64,000 nucleotides of DNA from JBBCJR01 sp037190805 (GTDB lineage Bacteria > Pseudomonadota > Alphaproteobacteria > Sphingomonadales > Sphingomonadaceae), in contig JBBCJR010000005.1 in assembly GCA_037190805.1 (NCBI GenBank), forward strand, positions 143,356 to 207,355, written 5' to 3'. Shown here piece by piece: positions 8,804 to 16,335 of the stretch. The translations under genes and the position numbers were made by a program. The notes under the pieces were generated by a model. That model did no database searches and had not been told where the DNA came from. It saw nothing but the letters and a program-made list of their open reading frames with translations. Every line of letters starts with the position of its first letter. The stretch's first letter is position 1.

Positions 8804-9554
8804 CGGGGGCCGATCCGCCCAGCTGGCGCCACAGCGCGACCTGAACCAACGCCATGACCAGCATCGCGGCCGCCTGAACCGCCGTCGTCAGAGCGGTCGC
8901 CAGCGTCACAGCCAACCCGTCGAGGCCAAGCATCTTACCGAGCAGCAGCAGGATCGTGCCCCCTGCGCCACCGATGGCCAAAACCGCCACCAGCGCCGCG
9001 ACATAGGTCAGGAGCAGCAGCAATGCGATGCGCAGGCCGTTGCCCGCCGTCTGCCGCCAGCCCGCTTCCAGCGCCGCGATCGGCCCGCCCCCGGTCGTGG
9101 CCAGGATCGGCGTCGTCGTCATCAGGCGACCAACCAGATAGATGCCCGGCAGAATGAACAGCACCAGCCCGCCCAGCGCGACGAAGCCGATCAGAAACGA
9201 CATCACAGCCATGGGCAGGAACAACTGCATGGCCGTCCGCGTCGCGTCGCGCACCGTCACCGCGCCCGGCCGCACGAGCAGCGCGGCGACGCTGAGCTGG
9301 CCCAGCCACAGCACCGGCGCGATCAGCGCCTGGGGCAGCAGCATCGCCTCGAGATCCGCGAGGGTCAACTCAACCCCCGGCGCGCGGGGCGGCGGCGGCA
9401 TCAGATAGGCGACCGCCAGACTGGGCAGGAAGAAGAACAGCGCCGCCACCGGGATCAGAACCGGCGCACCTGCCTTGAGCAGAGCGGCAGCATCTTCCCA
9501 CACCCGGCTGAGTGACAGGGTGATGGCGGGCGGGGACGACGGCGTCAGCGGCAT
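8787..9554 (-). CDS. multi-pass membrane protein, YciC/GDPD membrane-domain-like
   Basis: A 255-aa protein with about five to six hydrophobic segments. The central GLVLFILPGIYLVGRLMTTTPI followed by ALEAGWRQTAGNG resembles the membrane domain seen in YciC-like proteins and in front of some glycerophosphodiester phosphodiesterases. No catalytic motif is seen. It is a single gene on the minus strand, convergent with and overlapping the GNAT gene by 17 bp. Function unknown; a role in envelope maintenance is only suggested by homologues. Confidence 0.75.
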   Translation of the reverse strand: MPLTPSSPPAITLSLSRVWEDAAALLKAGAPVLIPVAALFFFLPSLAVAYLMPPPPRAPGVELTLADLEAMLLPQALIAPVLWLGQLSVAALLVRPGAVTVRDATRTAMQLFLPMAVMSFLIGFVALGGLVLFILPGIYLVGRLMTTTPILATTGGGPIAALEAGWRQTAGNGLRIALLLLLTYVAALVAVLAIGGAGGTILLLLGKMLGLDGLAVTLATALTTAVQAAAMLVMALVQVALWRQLGGSAPVSDRG

Positions 9555-9651
9555 GGGGTGGCGATCCCGTTCAGACGAATGGTCACCCCCTTTACGGCCG
9601 GTGACCAGGGGTCGCCAGCCCGGTCGAATGATTCGGGCGGGTTGAAACGGC

Positions 9652-9990
9652 TCAGGCCGCGGACGGTCCTTCGCCGCCCAGCAATTCGGCCAGTTCGCCA
9701 GCCTCGTACATCTCCATCATGATGTCCGAGCCGCCGACGAACTCACCACGCACATAGAGCTGGGGAATGGTCGGCCAGTCGGAATAGCTCTTGATGCCCT
9801 GCCGGATCTCGGGGTCCTGGAGTACGTCGACCGTCTGATAGTCGGCGCCCAGCCGTTCCAAAATGGCGATGGCGCGGCTCGAAAAACCGCATTGCGGGAA
9901 CAGTGGCGTGCCCTTCATGAACAGCACGACATCGGCTCCGGTCACCACCTGACGGATGCGATCATGAGCGGGATTGGCGGCGTCGGTCAT
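9652..9990 (-). CDS. grxD: monothiol glutaredoxin, Grx4 family
   Basis: A 112-aa CGFS-type glutaredoxin that binds a [2Fe-2S] cluster with glutathione and delivers clusters, often together with BolA. The motif FMKGTPLFPQCGFS, the TIPQLYVRGEFVGGSDIM glutathione-binding stretch and the overall length are typical. The ATG at 9990 is preferred over that at 9999 because GAGGA lies 9 bases upstream of it but touches the other. It follows bolA in the same operon, and the BolA-Grx4 pairing is a known functional complex. Confidence 0.95.
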   Translation of the reverse strand: MTDAANPAHDRIRQVVTGADVVLFMKGTPLFPQCGFSSRAIAILERLGADYQTVDVLQDPEIRQGIKSYSDWPTIPQLYVRGEFVGGSDIMMEMYEAGELAELLGGEGPSAA

Positions 9991-10002
9991 CGTCTTCATT
10001 CC

Positions 10003-10236
10003 TCAATCGGGTACGGCGGTCGTCAGCTGAAGGGCGTGCAGCTCGCCGCCCATCCGCCCGCCGAGTGCGGCATAGACCATCTGGTGCTGGCGAACACGGG
10101 GTTTGCCGCGAAACAGATCGCTGACGACACGCGCCGCATAATGATCGCCATCGCCGGCGAGATCGGTGATCTCCACCGCCGCGCCGGGCAATCCCTCGCG
10201 AATCAGGCGGCTGATCTCGTCGGCGGGCATCGCCAT
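10003..10236 (-). CDS. bolA: BolA/IbaG family iron-sulfur metabolism protein
   Basis: A 77-aa BolA-fold protein. The GDGDHYAARVVSDLFRGKPRVRQHQMVYAALGGRMGGELHAL core carries the invariant C-terminal histidine region that completes the cluster shared with Grx4. It sits between the zeta-subunit gene (5 bp upstream) and grxD (12 bp downstream), an arrangement that strongly supports a Grx4-BolA partnership. Confidence 0.93.
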   Translation of the reverse strand: MAMPADEISRLIREGLPGAAVEITDLAGDGDHYAARVVSDLFRGKPRVRQHQMVYAALGGRMGGELHALQLTTAVPD

Positions 10237-10241
10237 TGCGC

Positions 10242-10565
10242 TTACTGCTCCGCCATCAGCTGACGGCGGGCCTCGACGTTCTTTTCCTCAAGCGCGCGGC
10301 GAATCTCGGTGTCGCTGGTGTCGATGCCGGCGGCGGTGAGGTCGCCCAGCAACTTGCGGACGACATCATCGTCCCCTGCTTCCTCGAAATCGGCCTGTAC
10401 GACCGCCTTGGCATAGGCGTCCGTCTCCTCGGCCGTGAGGCCCAGCTTTTCAGCCGCCCACTGGCCGAGCAGGCGGTTGCGACGGGCCGCGACGCGGAAC
10501 GCCATCTCCTCGTCGCGAGCGAACTTGGTCTCGAAGGCTTTCTCGCGGTCGTTGAACGTCGTCAT
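10242..10565 (-). CDS. DUF1476 protein, zeta-type inhibitor of F1F0-ATPase
   Basis: A 107-aa, highly charged helical protein starting TTFNDREKAFETKFARDEE, the hallmark of DUF1476. The Paracoccus denitrificans member is the zeta subunit, whose N-terminus blocks ATP hydrolysis by F1. This is family knowledge; the sequence only shows membership. It heads an operon with bolA and grxD, so the ATPase brake and Fe-S trafficking genes share a promoter in the 201-bp gap divergent from purC. Confidence 0.92.
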   Translation of the reverse strand: MTTFNDREKAFETKFARDEEMAFRVAARRNRLLGQWAAEKLGLTAEETDAYAKAVVQADFEEAGDDDVVRKLLGDLTAAGIDTSDTEIRRALEEKNVEARRQLMAEQ

Positions 10566-10766
10566 CCGTGACTCTCCCCTACTCGGAACCGTAGATAGAG
10601 CGCGGGCCCTGCCCCTTCAACCAGAGCCTTGCGATTGCGTGGAAACGAGGTGGGATGTATAGCGTGGGCTGCATCGCCTCGGCTGCGCCCCGATCCTGTG
10701 GGTTCGCGTCCGGGGCGCGCTTCGTTTTCAGCGGTCGCGCGCGAACAGATCCAAGGAGCCGCCCCA

Positions 10767-11546
10767 ATGTCCCGTCGCCGGCAGATTTACGAGGGCAAGG
10801 CAAAAATCCTCTACGAAGGGCCCGAGCCGGGTACCCTGATCCAGTATTTCAAGGACGACGCGACCGCGTTCAATGCCCAGAAAAAAGGGACGATTTCTGG
10901 CAAGGGCGTCCTCAACAACCGGATTTCCGAGCATATCTTCACGCTGCTCGGCAATATCGGGGTGCCGACGCACTTCATCCGCCGCCTGAACATGCGGGAG
11001 CAGCTGGTCCGCCAGGTGGAGATCGTGCCGATCGAGGTGGTGATCAGGAACGTCGCCGCTGGTTCCCTGACCAAGCGACTGGGCGTCGAGGAAGGCACTC
11101 AGCTGCCCCGCACGATCATCGAATATTACTACAAGGATGATGCGCTGGGCGATCCGATGATCACCGACGAGCACATCGCCTGCTTCGGCTGGGCCAGCCA
11201 GGAAGAGATGCACGACATCTCCGACATGGCGATCCGGGTGAACGATTTCATGTCGGGCCTGTTCGCCGCGATCGGCATTCGCCTGGTCGACTTCAAGCTC
11301 GAGTTCGGACGGTTGTGGGACGAGGATTATTCGCGCATCATCCTTGCCGACGAAATCAGCCCCGATGGGTGCCGGCTGTGGGACATGAAGTCGAACGAGA
11401 AGCTGGACAAGGATCGCTTCCGTCAGGACCTGGGCGGCGAGGTCGAGGCCTATCAGGAAGTCGCCCGCCGGCTGGGCCTGTTGCCCGAGGGCGAGGTGTC
11501 GACCGTCCTCGATCTCGAGAAGCATCGCCGGACGCGGGGAAAATGA
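10767..11546 (+). CDS. purC: phosphoribosylaminoimidazole-succinocarboxamide synthase
   Basis: SAICAR synthase, which joins CAIR and aspartate with ATP in purine biosynthesis. The 259-aa protein starts SRRRQIYEGKAKILYEGPEPG and has the typical VIRNVAAGSLTKRLG and VDFKLEFGR motifs. The ATG at 10767 is chosen because AAGGAG lies 8 bases upstream. The stop overlaps the next gene (ATGA). purS and purQ follow 3.8 kb downstream, separated by four unrelated exported-protein genes. Confidence 0.97.
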   Translation: MSRRRQIYEGKAKILYEGPEPGTLIQYFKDDATAFNAQKKGTISGKGVLNNRISEHIFTLLGNIGVPTHFIRRLNMREQLVRQVEIVPIEVVIRNVAAGSLTKRLGVEEGTQLPRTIIEYYYKDDALGDPMITDEHIACFGWASQEEMHDISDMAIRVNDFMSGLFAAIGIRLVDFKLEFGRLWDEDYSRIILADEISPDGCRLWDMKSNEKLDKDRFRQDLGGEVEAYQEVARRLGLLPEGEVSTVLDLEKHRRTRGK

Positions 11547-11929
11547 ACGCGCGCCGCTCCTTGATGCTGGTCGCGGCGGCGGCGCTGGTCGCGGTGCCGG
11601 CCCTTGCCCAGACAGCGCGGCGCGCCCCCCAAGCGCCAGCCTCCGTCCAGCCGTTTCGCGACGGCGCCCAGCTGCGCAACCTGTGCTCGACCCGCGCCGG
11701 GGCCGCCGCCCAGGCCGAGTGCGCGGCCTATGTGATGGGCGTCGCCGACAGCTGGTCCGAGGTGCTGCTCCAGCTCAGGCGGAAGCAGTGCTACCCGCCC
11801 GCGACCACGGCCCAACAGCTGGTCAGCGCGGTCAACCGCTATATTGCCCGAACCCCCGATGCCGCCCGCACCAGCGGCAGTTCGGTGGTCATCTCGGCCC
11901 TGACGGAGACTTTCCCATCCTGCCGTTGA
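11543..11929 (+). CDS. exported Rap1a/Tai-like domain protein
   Basis: A 128-aa protein with a clear signal peptide (RRSLMLVAAAALVAVPALAQ) and a small all-alpha domain with paired cysteines: LRNLCS, AECAAYVMGVADSW, CYPP and a final FPSC. That spacing matches the Rap1a/Tai family, first known as T6SS amidase immunity proteins, but many members stand alone without an effector. No effector gene is nearby, so a general periplasmic role is equally likely. It is translationally coupled to purC by ATGA. Confidence 0.7.
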   Translation: MNARRSLMLVAAAALVAVPALAQTARRAPQAPASVQPFRDGAQLRNLCSTRAGAAAQAECAAYVMGVADSWSEVLLQLRRKQCYPPATTAQQLVSAVNRYIARTPDAARTSGSSVVISALTETFPSCR

Positions 11930-11958
11930 ATATCTTGGGGGAGGCGAGAACATAATCC

Positions 11959-12381
11959 ATGGACCGGCTTTGCAGATCGCTCCTCGCCCTTGCCGTCGGC
12001 TTCGCGCTCGTCGCCCCGGCGACATCCTGGGCGGCCAGCCCCGAGGTCGTTCTGATCAGCCGGATCAAAGTGAAGTCCGGCCAGGAACAGGCCTTCACCG
12101 ACCTCATCCGAGACTTCTACGCCGAGGTGCGCCGCAGCGAGCCGGGCGCGCTCACCAATATCATGTATGTCCCCACCGCCCCGCCGGATGGCGAGACATC
12201 GCGTGACAATCTAGCGCTGACCGAGGGTCGTGGCTTCGTCTTCTACGAGGTCTATCGCGACGCCGAGGCGGCACGCAACCATCCCGGGACCCCGCATTTC
12301 GCCGCCTTCATGGCTGCGGCACAGCCATTGATGGATGGCCCGGTCGAGCTGGAGTTCGTCCACGAGGTCACCCGTCGCTGA
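11959..12381 (+). CDS. exported antibiotic-biosynthesis-monooxygenase (ABM) domain protein
   Basis: A 140-aa protein with a signal peptide ending near SWAAS and then an ABM ferredoxin-like fold: VVLISRIKVKSGQEQAFTDLI, a central GRGFVFYEVYRDAEAARNH and a C-terminal HFAAFMAAAQPLMD. The pattern resembles YgiN-like quinol monooxygenases, but these are usually cytosolic; export is unusual. It lies 29 bp after the Rap1a-like gene. Function unknown. Confidence 0.75.
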   Translation: MDRLCRSLLALAVGFALVAPATSWAASPEVVLISRIKVKSGQEQAFTDLIRDFYAEVRRSEPGALTNIMYVPTAPPDGETSRDNLALTEGRGFVFYEVYRDAEAARNHPGTPHFAAFMAAAQPLMDGPVELEFVHEVTRR

Positions 12382-12411
12382 TCCGTCGCGGCGGAATCCG
12401 GCCGCTTAGCT

Positions 12412-12427
12412 TTAAGACGGCCTTAAC
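12412..12427 (+). promoter_or_regulatory. CtrA-like box upstream of the surface-lipoprotein gene
   Basis: TTAAGACGGCCTTAAC matches the alphaproteobacterial CtrA consensus TTAA-N7-TTAA(C) exactly and lies 58 bp before the lipoprotein start, in a typical promoter position. CtrA is the cell-cycle response regulator conserved in this order. Binding is inferred from the motif only. Confidence 0.5.
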
Positions 12428-12484
12428 CCCGATCCTTTAGCTCCCTTCGCTGTCCAAGAGCGTTCGGGCAAGGGATTGGTATCC

Positions 12485-13777
12485 ATGAAGAAGCTGGTTG
12501 CGGCGCTGCCGCTGTTGTCGCTGGCCGCCTGTGGCGGCGCGGGGCTGGAAACGGTCGGATCGAACGCAGCGCCGACGGGGTCCAACGGCACCACGCCCGG
12601 CGCGACCGAAGCGCACAGCTTCGTCAAGCCGACGGCCACCAAGACCTATCAGGCGGTGGGGGCCGCCCATTCGCTGAGCTATAACCTGATCGACGACTAC
12701 GAATATGAAAAGAAGACCGTCACGGTGAACGGCGCCCCGGTGCTGACCCGGGACAACGACACGCGCACCATGGTCGCTCAGGGTCGCGGGGCCGAGCTCT
12801 ACGTGTCGGAAGTCGGCACCGTGCGCGGCGGCGCCATTACCGTCACCTACGATCCCAAGAACGCGATCTACGAGGTCGTGCTCGGCCTGGGCAATGTCCA
12901 GAACACCGCCCGCTATCAGGACCCGGCCCACCACACGGCATTCGGCGGCGCATCCGAGCCGCAGGCCGGCGTGCCCAATTTCGAGGCGACCGGCCAGTCG
13001 AACGCCAACTGGCGCGACAAGGGCGTCCAATATTATGAATTGTTCCAGGGTACGGACCAGAATTACGATTCGACCACCTTCTTCGCCGAACTGCCCGGCA
13101 CCTCGACCAAATATGTCACCTACGCCGGCTATGTCCGGAATTTCATCGCCAAGGGCGACGAAGTGACCCTGGAAGACACCGACGCGCTGGTCAAAACCCG
13201 CGCAACTGCGCGCCGCCAGTTCGATCGCGCCGCCTTCGTCTTCGGCGAGAACACGCCGACCAGCGACGTTCCGAGGAGCGGCACCGCCAGCTATTCCGGC
13301 AACATGATCGCCAGCATGATCGTCAACCCGACGATGGATGATCCCACGCGCCTGCCCAGCTATTTCCAGTGGATGGGCGGCACGGCCAACGTGAATGTCA
13401 ATTTCGGCACCAGCGCGGTCACGGCCAGCCTGTCCGGCACCACCCTGGCGCCGTTCGTCGATCGTGGGCCGATCCTCAGCCCATCGGGCGGACTCGAGAA
13501 CCGGCTGCCGGGCGACACGGTGATCCCTGCGGGTGCGACCTTCACGGCCAGCGGCACGGCGACCATCGACCTCGTCGGCAAGGGCGGCTTCACCGGCGGT
13601 TTCGACCGGGCCGGATTCGCCTGGAGCGGCGGCGGACATGATATCGACATCGTCGGATCGTCGCTGACCGGCGCTTTCTATGGCCCGAAGGCGGCCGAGG
13701 TCGGCGGTGCGTTCCGCATCGTCGGCGGCGTGCCCGACCAGCGCGTGGACGTGCTCGGCAGCTTTACCGGCAGATAA
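12485..13777 (+). CDS. TbpB-like Slam-dependent surface lipoprotein
   Basis: A 430-aa predicted lipoprotein; the lipobox LSLAACGG is cleaved before Cys. A low-complexity Ser/Thr/Gly/Pro tether follows. The C-terminal eight-stranded barrel of transferrin-binding-protein-like proteins is recognisable by TASYSGNMIASM, GGFTGGF and SLTGAFYGPKAAEVGGAFRIVG. Such proteins sit on the outer surface and bind host or environmental ligands, usually metal-related. The next gene encodes the matching Slam translocon, 9 bp away, which strongly supports surface export. The ATG at 12485 has AAGGGA 9 bases upstream. The ligand is unknown; no TonB receptor is adjacent. Confidence 0.85.
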   Translation: MKKLVAALPLLSLAACGGAGLETVGSNAAPTGSNGTTPGATEAHSFVKPTATKTYQAVGAAHSLSYNLIDDYEYEKKTVTVNGAPVLTRDNDTRTMVAQGRGAELYVSEVGTVRGGAITVTYDPKNAIYEVVLGLGNVQNTARYQDPAHHTAFGGASEPQAGVPNFEATGQSNANWRDKGVQYYELFQGTDQNYDSTTFFAELPGTSTKYVTYAGYVRNFIAKGDEVTLEDTDALVKTRATARRQFDRAAFVFGENTPTSDVPRSGTASYSGNMIASMIVNPTMDDPTRLPSYFQWMGGTANVNVNFGTSAVTASLSGTTLAPFVDRGPILSPSGGLENRLPGDTVIPAGATFTASGTATIDLVGKGGFTGGFDRAGFAWSGGGHDIDIVGSSLTGAFYGPKAAEVGGAFRIVGGVPDQRVDVLGSFTGR

Positions 13778-13786
13778 GCCCGGCCG

Positions 13787-15160
13787 ATGCGGCCTGTCCT
13801 CGCCATTCTTTTCGCCTCCGCGGCGTTCGTCTCGCTGCCCGCGATGGCGGCGTCGCCAGAAAGCGAAGCCGCGTCGGCGCCGGCATGCGCTGACGGCCAG
13901 TGTCGGATGAGGATGACCGCCGGCCAGGTGCTGAAGGCCGCGGAACGGCTGGTTCTTGCCCGCCAGTATGAAGAAGCGAAGCCGCTGCTCGCCGCGCTCC
14001 ATCAAGCTCCCGAGCTGGCGATGCAGACCGCCTTTCTGGAAGGCTATGTCGCGGTCGAGACCGGTGATCTGCCAACTGGCGTCCGGCGGTTTCGTGCCGT
14101 CCTGGCCGATCAGCCCGGCATGACCCGCGCCCGGCTGGAGCTGGCGCGGGCGCTGATGATGCAGGGCAAGGACAAGGCCGCAGACCATCACTTCCGCCTC
14201 GCCGAGGAATCCGGCGACCTGCCGCCTGAAGTGGCGCGCACCATCTATGCCTCGCGGGGCCTGATTCGCGACCGGCGGGTGTGGACGGTAACCCTCGATC
14301 TGGGCCTCGCGCCCGATAGCAACATCAATAATGCGACGTCCGACCGGACGATCGACGTCATTTTCGGCAACACCACCCTGCCGATGACGCTGGACGACAA
14401 GGCCCGCAGCCGCTCGGGCCTCGGCCAGACGGCCGCGCTGACCACCAGCGTCCGCCTGCGCCTGTCGGACGGCCTGGCGGTGACCGCCGATGCCAATGGC
14501 CAGGCGATCAACTATCGCGGCAAGGATGCCGACGACATCTCCGCCCTGATCGCGGTTGGCCCCGAGCTGACGCTGAAGGACGGCGCCCGGATCGGCGTCG
14601 CGGCGCTGGGCGCCCGGCGCTGGTTCGGCGGCAAGCTGGCGACCTCCGGCCTGGGTGGGCGGCTCAGCTTCCAGAAAGAGCTGACCGGCGGCCAGCGCAT
14701 CGGCCTGCAGTTCGAGGTGCGCGACCAGGAATCAGGCTATGGCGCCGCCTATGGCGGGACCACCTACAACGCCTATGCGAGCTATGAACGGGTCGTTCGC
14801 CGATCGATGATCGCCTCCGCGGTACTGTTCGCCCGACGCGAATCGCTTCGGGCCGACGCCTATTCCTCGACCGAGATCGGCGGCAATCTTGGTCTGGGGG
14901 GCGAATTGCCGTGGGGCATCAACGCGGGCGTCAACGCCGGCCTGTCGCGCGCCGTCTATGACGAACCCATCCCTTATTTCTCGCTCGAACCGCGGCGCGA
15001 CTGGCGCGTCAACGGCCGCATCTATCTGGGTTTGCGCAAGGTACGCCTCGCCGGCTTCTCGCCGTCGGTGACCTACAGCTACAACCAGTCCTTCTCGAAC
15101 CTCGCCTTCTACAACACCGACCGCCACCGGGTGCAGGTCGGCATGGCGCGCTTCTTCTGA
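13787..15160 (+). CDS. Slam surface lipoprotein assembly modifier (type XI secretion, DUF560)
   Basis: A 457-aa outer-membrane protein. A signal peptide (AILFASAAFVSLPAMA) is followed by a periplasmic TPR-like helical domain (about residues 40-150) and a C-terminal beta-barrel with many amphipathic strands, ending in Phe (VGMARFF) as OMPs do. The junction LDLGLAPDSNINNATSD is typical of the DUF560 barrel start. Slam proteins move lipoproteins such as TbpB across the outer membrane. It sits directly after its presumed substrate and is likely co-transcribed. Assignment rests on architecture plus the partner gene. Confidence 0.87.
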   Translation: MRPVLAILFASAAFVSLPAMAASPESEAASAPACADGQCRMRMTAGQVLKAAERLVLARQYEEAKPLLAALHQAPELAMQTAFLEGYVAVETGDLPTGVRRFRAVLADQPGMTRARLELARALMMQGKDKAADHHFRLAEESGDLPPEVARTIYASRGLIRDRRVWTVTLDLGLAPDSNINNATSDRTIDVIFGNTTLPMTLDDKARSRSGLGQTAALTTSVRLRLSDGLAVTADANGQAINYRGKDADDISALIAVGPELTLKDGARIGVAALGARRWFGGKLATSGLGGRLSFQKELTGGQRIGLQFEVRDQESGYGAAYGGTTYNAYASYERVVRRSMIASAVLFARRESLRADAYSSTEIGGNLGLGGELPWGINAGVNAGLSRAVYDEPIPYFSLEPRRDWRVNGRIYLGLRKVRLAGFSPSVTYSYNQSFSNLAFYNTDRHRVQVGMARFF

Positions 15161-15165
15161 GAGAG

Positions 15166-15232
15166 CGGCACCGGCCCGCGCCCCCACCCGGTCACTCAAC
15201 GAGAATATTCTAACTGGTGGCCGCCGGTGCCG
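15166..15232 (+). repeat. imperfect intergenic repeat, copy A (before purS)
   Basis: A 67-nt element closed by the inverted arms CGGCACCGG (15166-15174) and CCGGTGCCG (15224-15232). Its C-rich left side (15169-15193) matches a second element downstream of purQ at 23 of 25 positions. The element lies between Slam and purS, in a gap of 171 bp without genes. It could be a repeated palindromic element or a structured RNA. Confidence 0.6.
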
Positions 15233-15331
15233 TCCTCCAGCGTCAGCTGCAAACCGAGACTCCCCCTTGCAGGCGCGGGACGGTAGGATCATAGAGGCGC
15301 CGCAGCCCCGACACAGGAGGATTTCCAGCCG

Positions 15332-15562
15332 ATGAAGGCCCGCATCACCGTCACCCTGAAGCCGGGCGTCCTCGACCCTCAGGGCAAGGCGATCGAACAT
15401 GCACTCGGCAGCCTCGGTTTCACCGGCGTCGCCGATGCGCGCGTCGGCCGGGTGATCGAGCTGGATCTCGCCGATGACGTCGGTGAAGCCGATGTCGACC
15501 GCATGTGCCGCAGCCTGCTGGCCAATACGGTCATCGAGAATTACCGGATCGAGCTGGTCTGA
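15332..15562 (+). CDS. purS: phosphoribosylformylglycinamidine synthase subunit PurS
   Basis: The 76-aa small subunit of the three-part FGAM synthase (PurS, PurQ, PurL), which helps channel ammonia from PurQ to PurL. The start KARITVTLKPGVLDPQGKAIEHALGSLGF is diagnostic. ACAGGAGGA lies just upstream of the ATG. purQ follows after 4 bp. purL is not in the window, as is common when it lies elsewhere. Confidence 0.97.
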   Translation: MKARITVTLKPGVLDPQGKAIEHALGSLGFTGVADARVGRVIELDLADDVGEADVDRMCRSLLANTVIENYRIELV

Positions 15563-15566
15563 GCCC

Positions 15567-16232
15567 ATGAAAAGCGCCGTCATCGTCTTTCCCGGATCCA
15601 ACTGCGACCGCGACATGGCGGTCGGCATCCGCGAAGTCACCGGGTCGCAGCCGACGATGGTGTGGCACCGCGATGCCGAGTTGCCCGGCGGTCTCGACCT
15701 GATCGCCGTGCCGGGGGGCTTCTCCTATGGCGATTATCTGCGTGCGGGCGCGATGGCGGCCCGCAGCCCGGTGATGCGCGCCGTCGCCGAAGCGGCCGCG
15801 CGCGGCGTGCCCGTGCTGGGCGTGTGCAACGGCTTTCAGGTACTGACCGAGGCCGGGCTGCTGCCCGGTGCGCTGATGCGCAATGCCGGCCTCGCCTTCG
15901 TCTGCCGGGACGCAGCCCTGACGGTTGGCGAAGCGAAGAGCCCGTTCACCGCCGCCTATCGCCCCGGCGAGACGATCCGCCTGCCGGTCGCCCATCATGA
16001 CGGTAATTATTTCGCCGACGCCGACACCCTCGACCGGCTCGAAGGCGAGGGCCGGATCGCGTTCCGCTATGCCGAGCCGGTGAACGGTTCGCAGCGCGAC
16101 ATCGCGGGCATCGTCGACGAACGTGGGCGGGTGCTGGGCATGATGCCTCACCCCGAACGGCTGGTCGAAGACGCTCAGGGCGGGACCGACGGTCGCCGCC
16201 TGTTCGAGGGACTGCTGGCCACGGTCGGTTAG
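15567..16232 (+). CDS. purQ: phosphoribosylformylglycinamidine synthase subunit PurQ
   Basis: A 221-aa class I glutamine amidotransferase that supplies ammonia to PurL. The N-terminus SAVIVFPGSNCDRD is typical; the nucleophile Cys is in VLGVCNGFQVL, and the catalytic His/Glu are in MMPHPERL. The ATG at 15567 is 4 bp after purS. A repeat element follows the stop. Confidence 0.97.
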   Translation: MKSAVIVFPGSNCDRDMAVGIREVTGSQPTMVWHRDAELPGGLDLIAVPGGFSYGDYLRAGAMAARSPVMRAVAEAAARGVPVLGVCNGFQVLTEAGLLPGALMRNAGLAFVCRDAALTVGEAKSPFTAAYRPGETIRLPVAHHDGNYFADADTLDRLEGEGRIAFRYAEPVNGSQRDIAGIVDERGRVLGMMPHPERLVEDAQGGTDGRRLFEGLLATVG

Positions 16233-16242
16233 CTTCTGAAGC

Positions 16243-16306
16243 AACACCGGCCCGCGCCCCCGCCCGGCCGTCGAACGGCAATGTCCTGAATGGACAGTCC
16301 GGTGAG
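16243..16306 (+). repeat. imperfect intergenic repeat, copy B (after purQ)
   Basis: Second copy of the element found before purS: the C-rich block at 16245-16269 differs from copy A at 2 of 25 positions. The outer arms CACCGG (16245-16250) and CCGGTG (16299-16304) are kept. Inside it are extra small stems, CCGT-cga-ACGG and TGTCC-tgaat-GGACA, that copy A lacks. It fills most of the gap between purQ and the convergent astD-like gene, so it may act as a terminator. Confidence 0.6.
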
Positions 16307-16335
16307 AGCGCAGGCCGATGCCGCTCCCCGGGAAA

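Noticed and set aside
11543..11929. Rap1a/Tai-like protein as a T6SS immunity gene
   Set aside because: No effector amidase or T6SS gene is nearby, and stand-alone members of this family are common.
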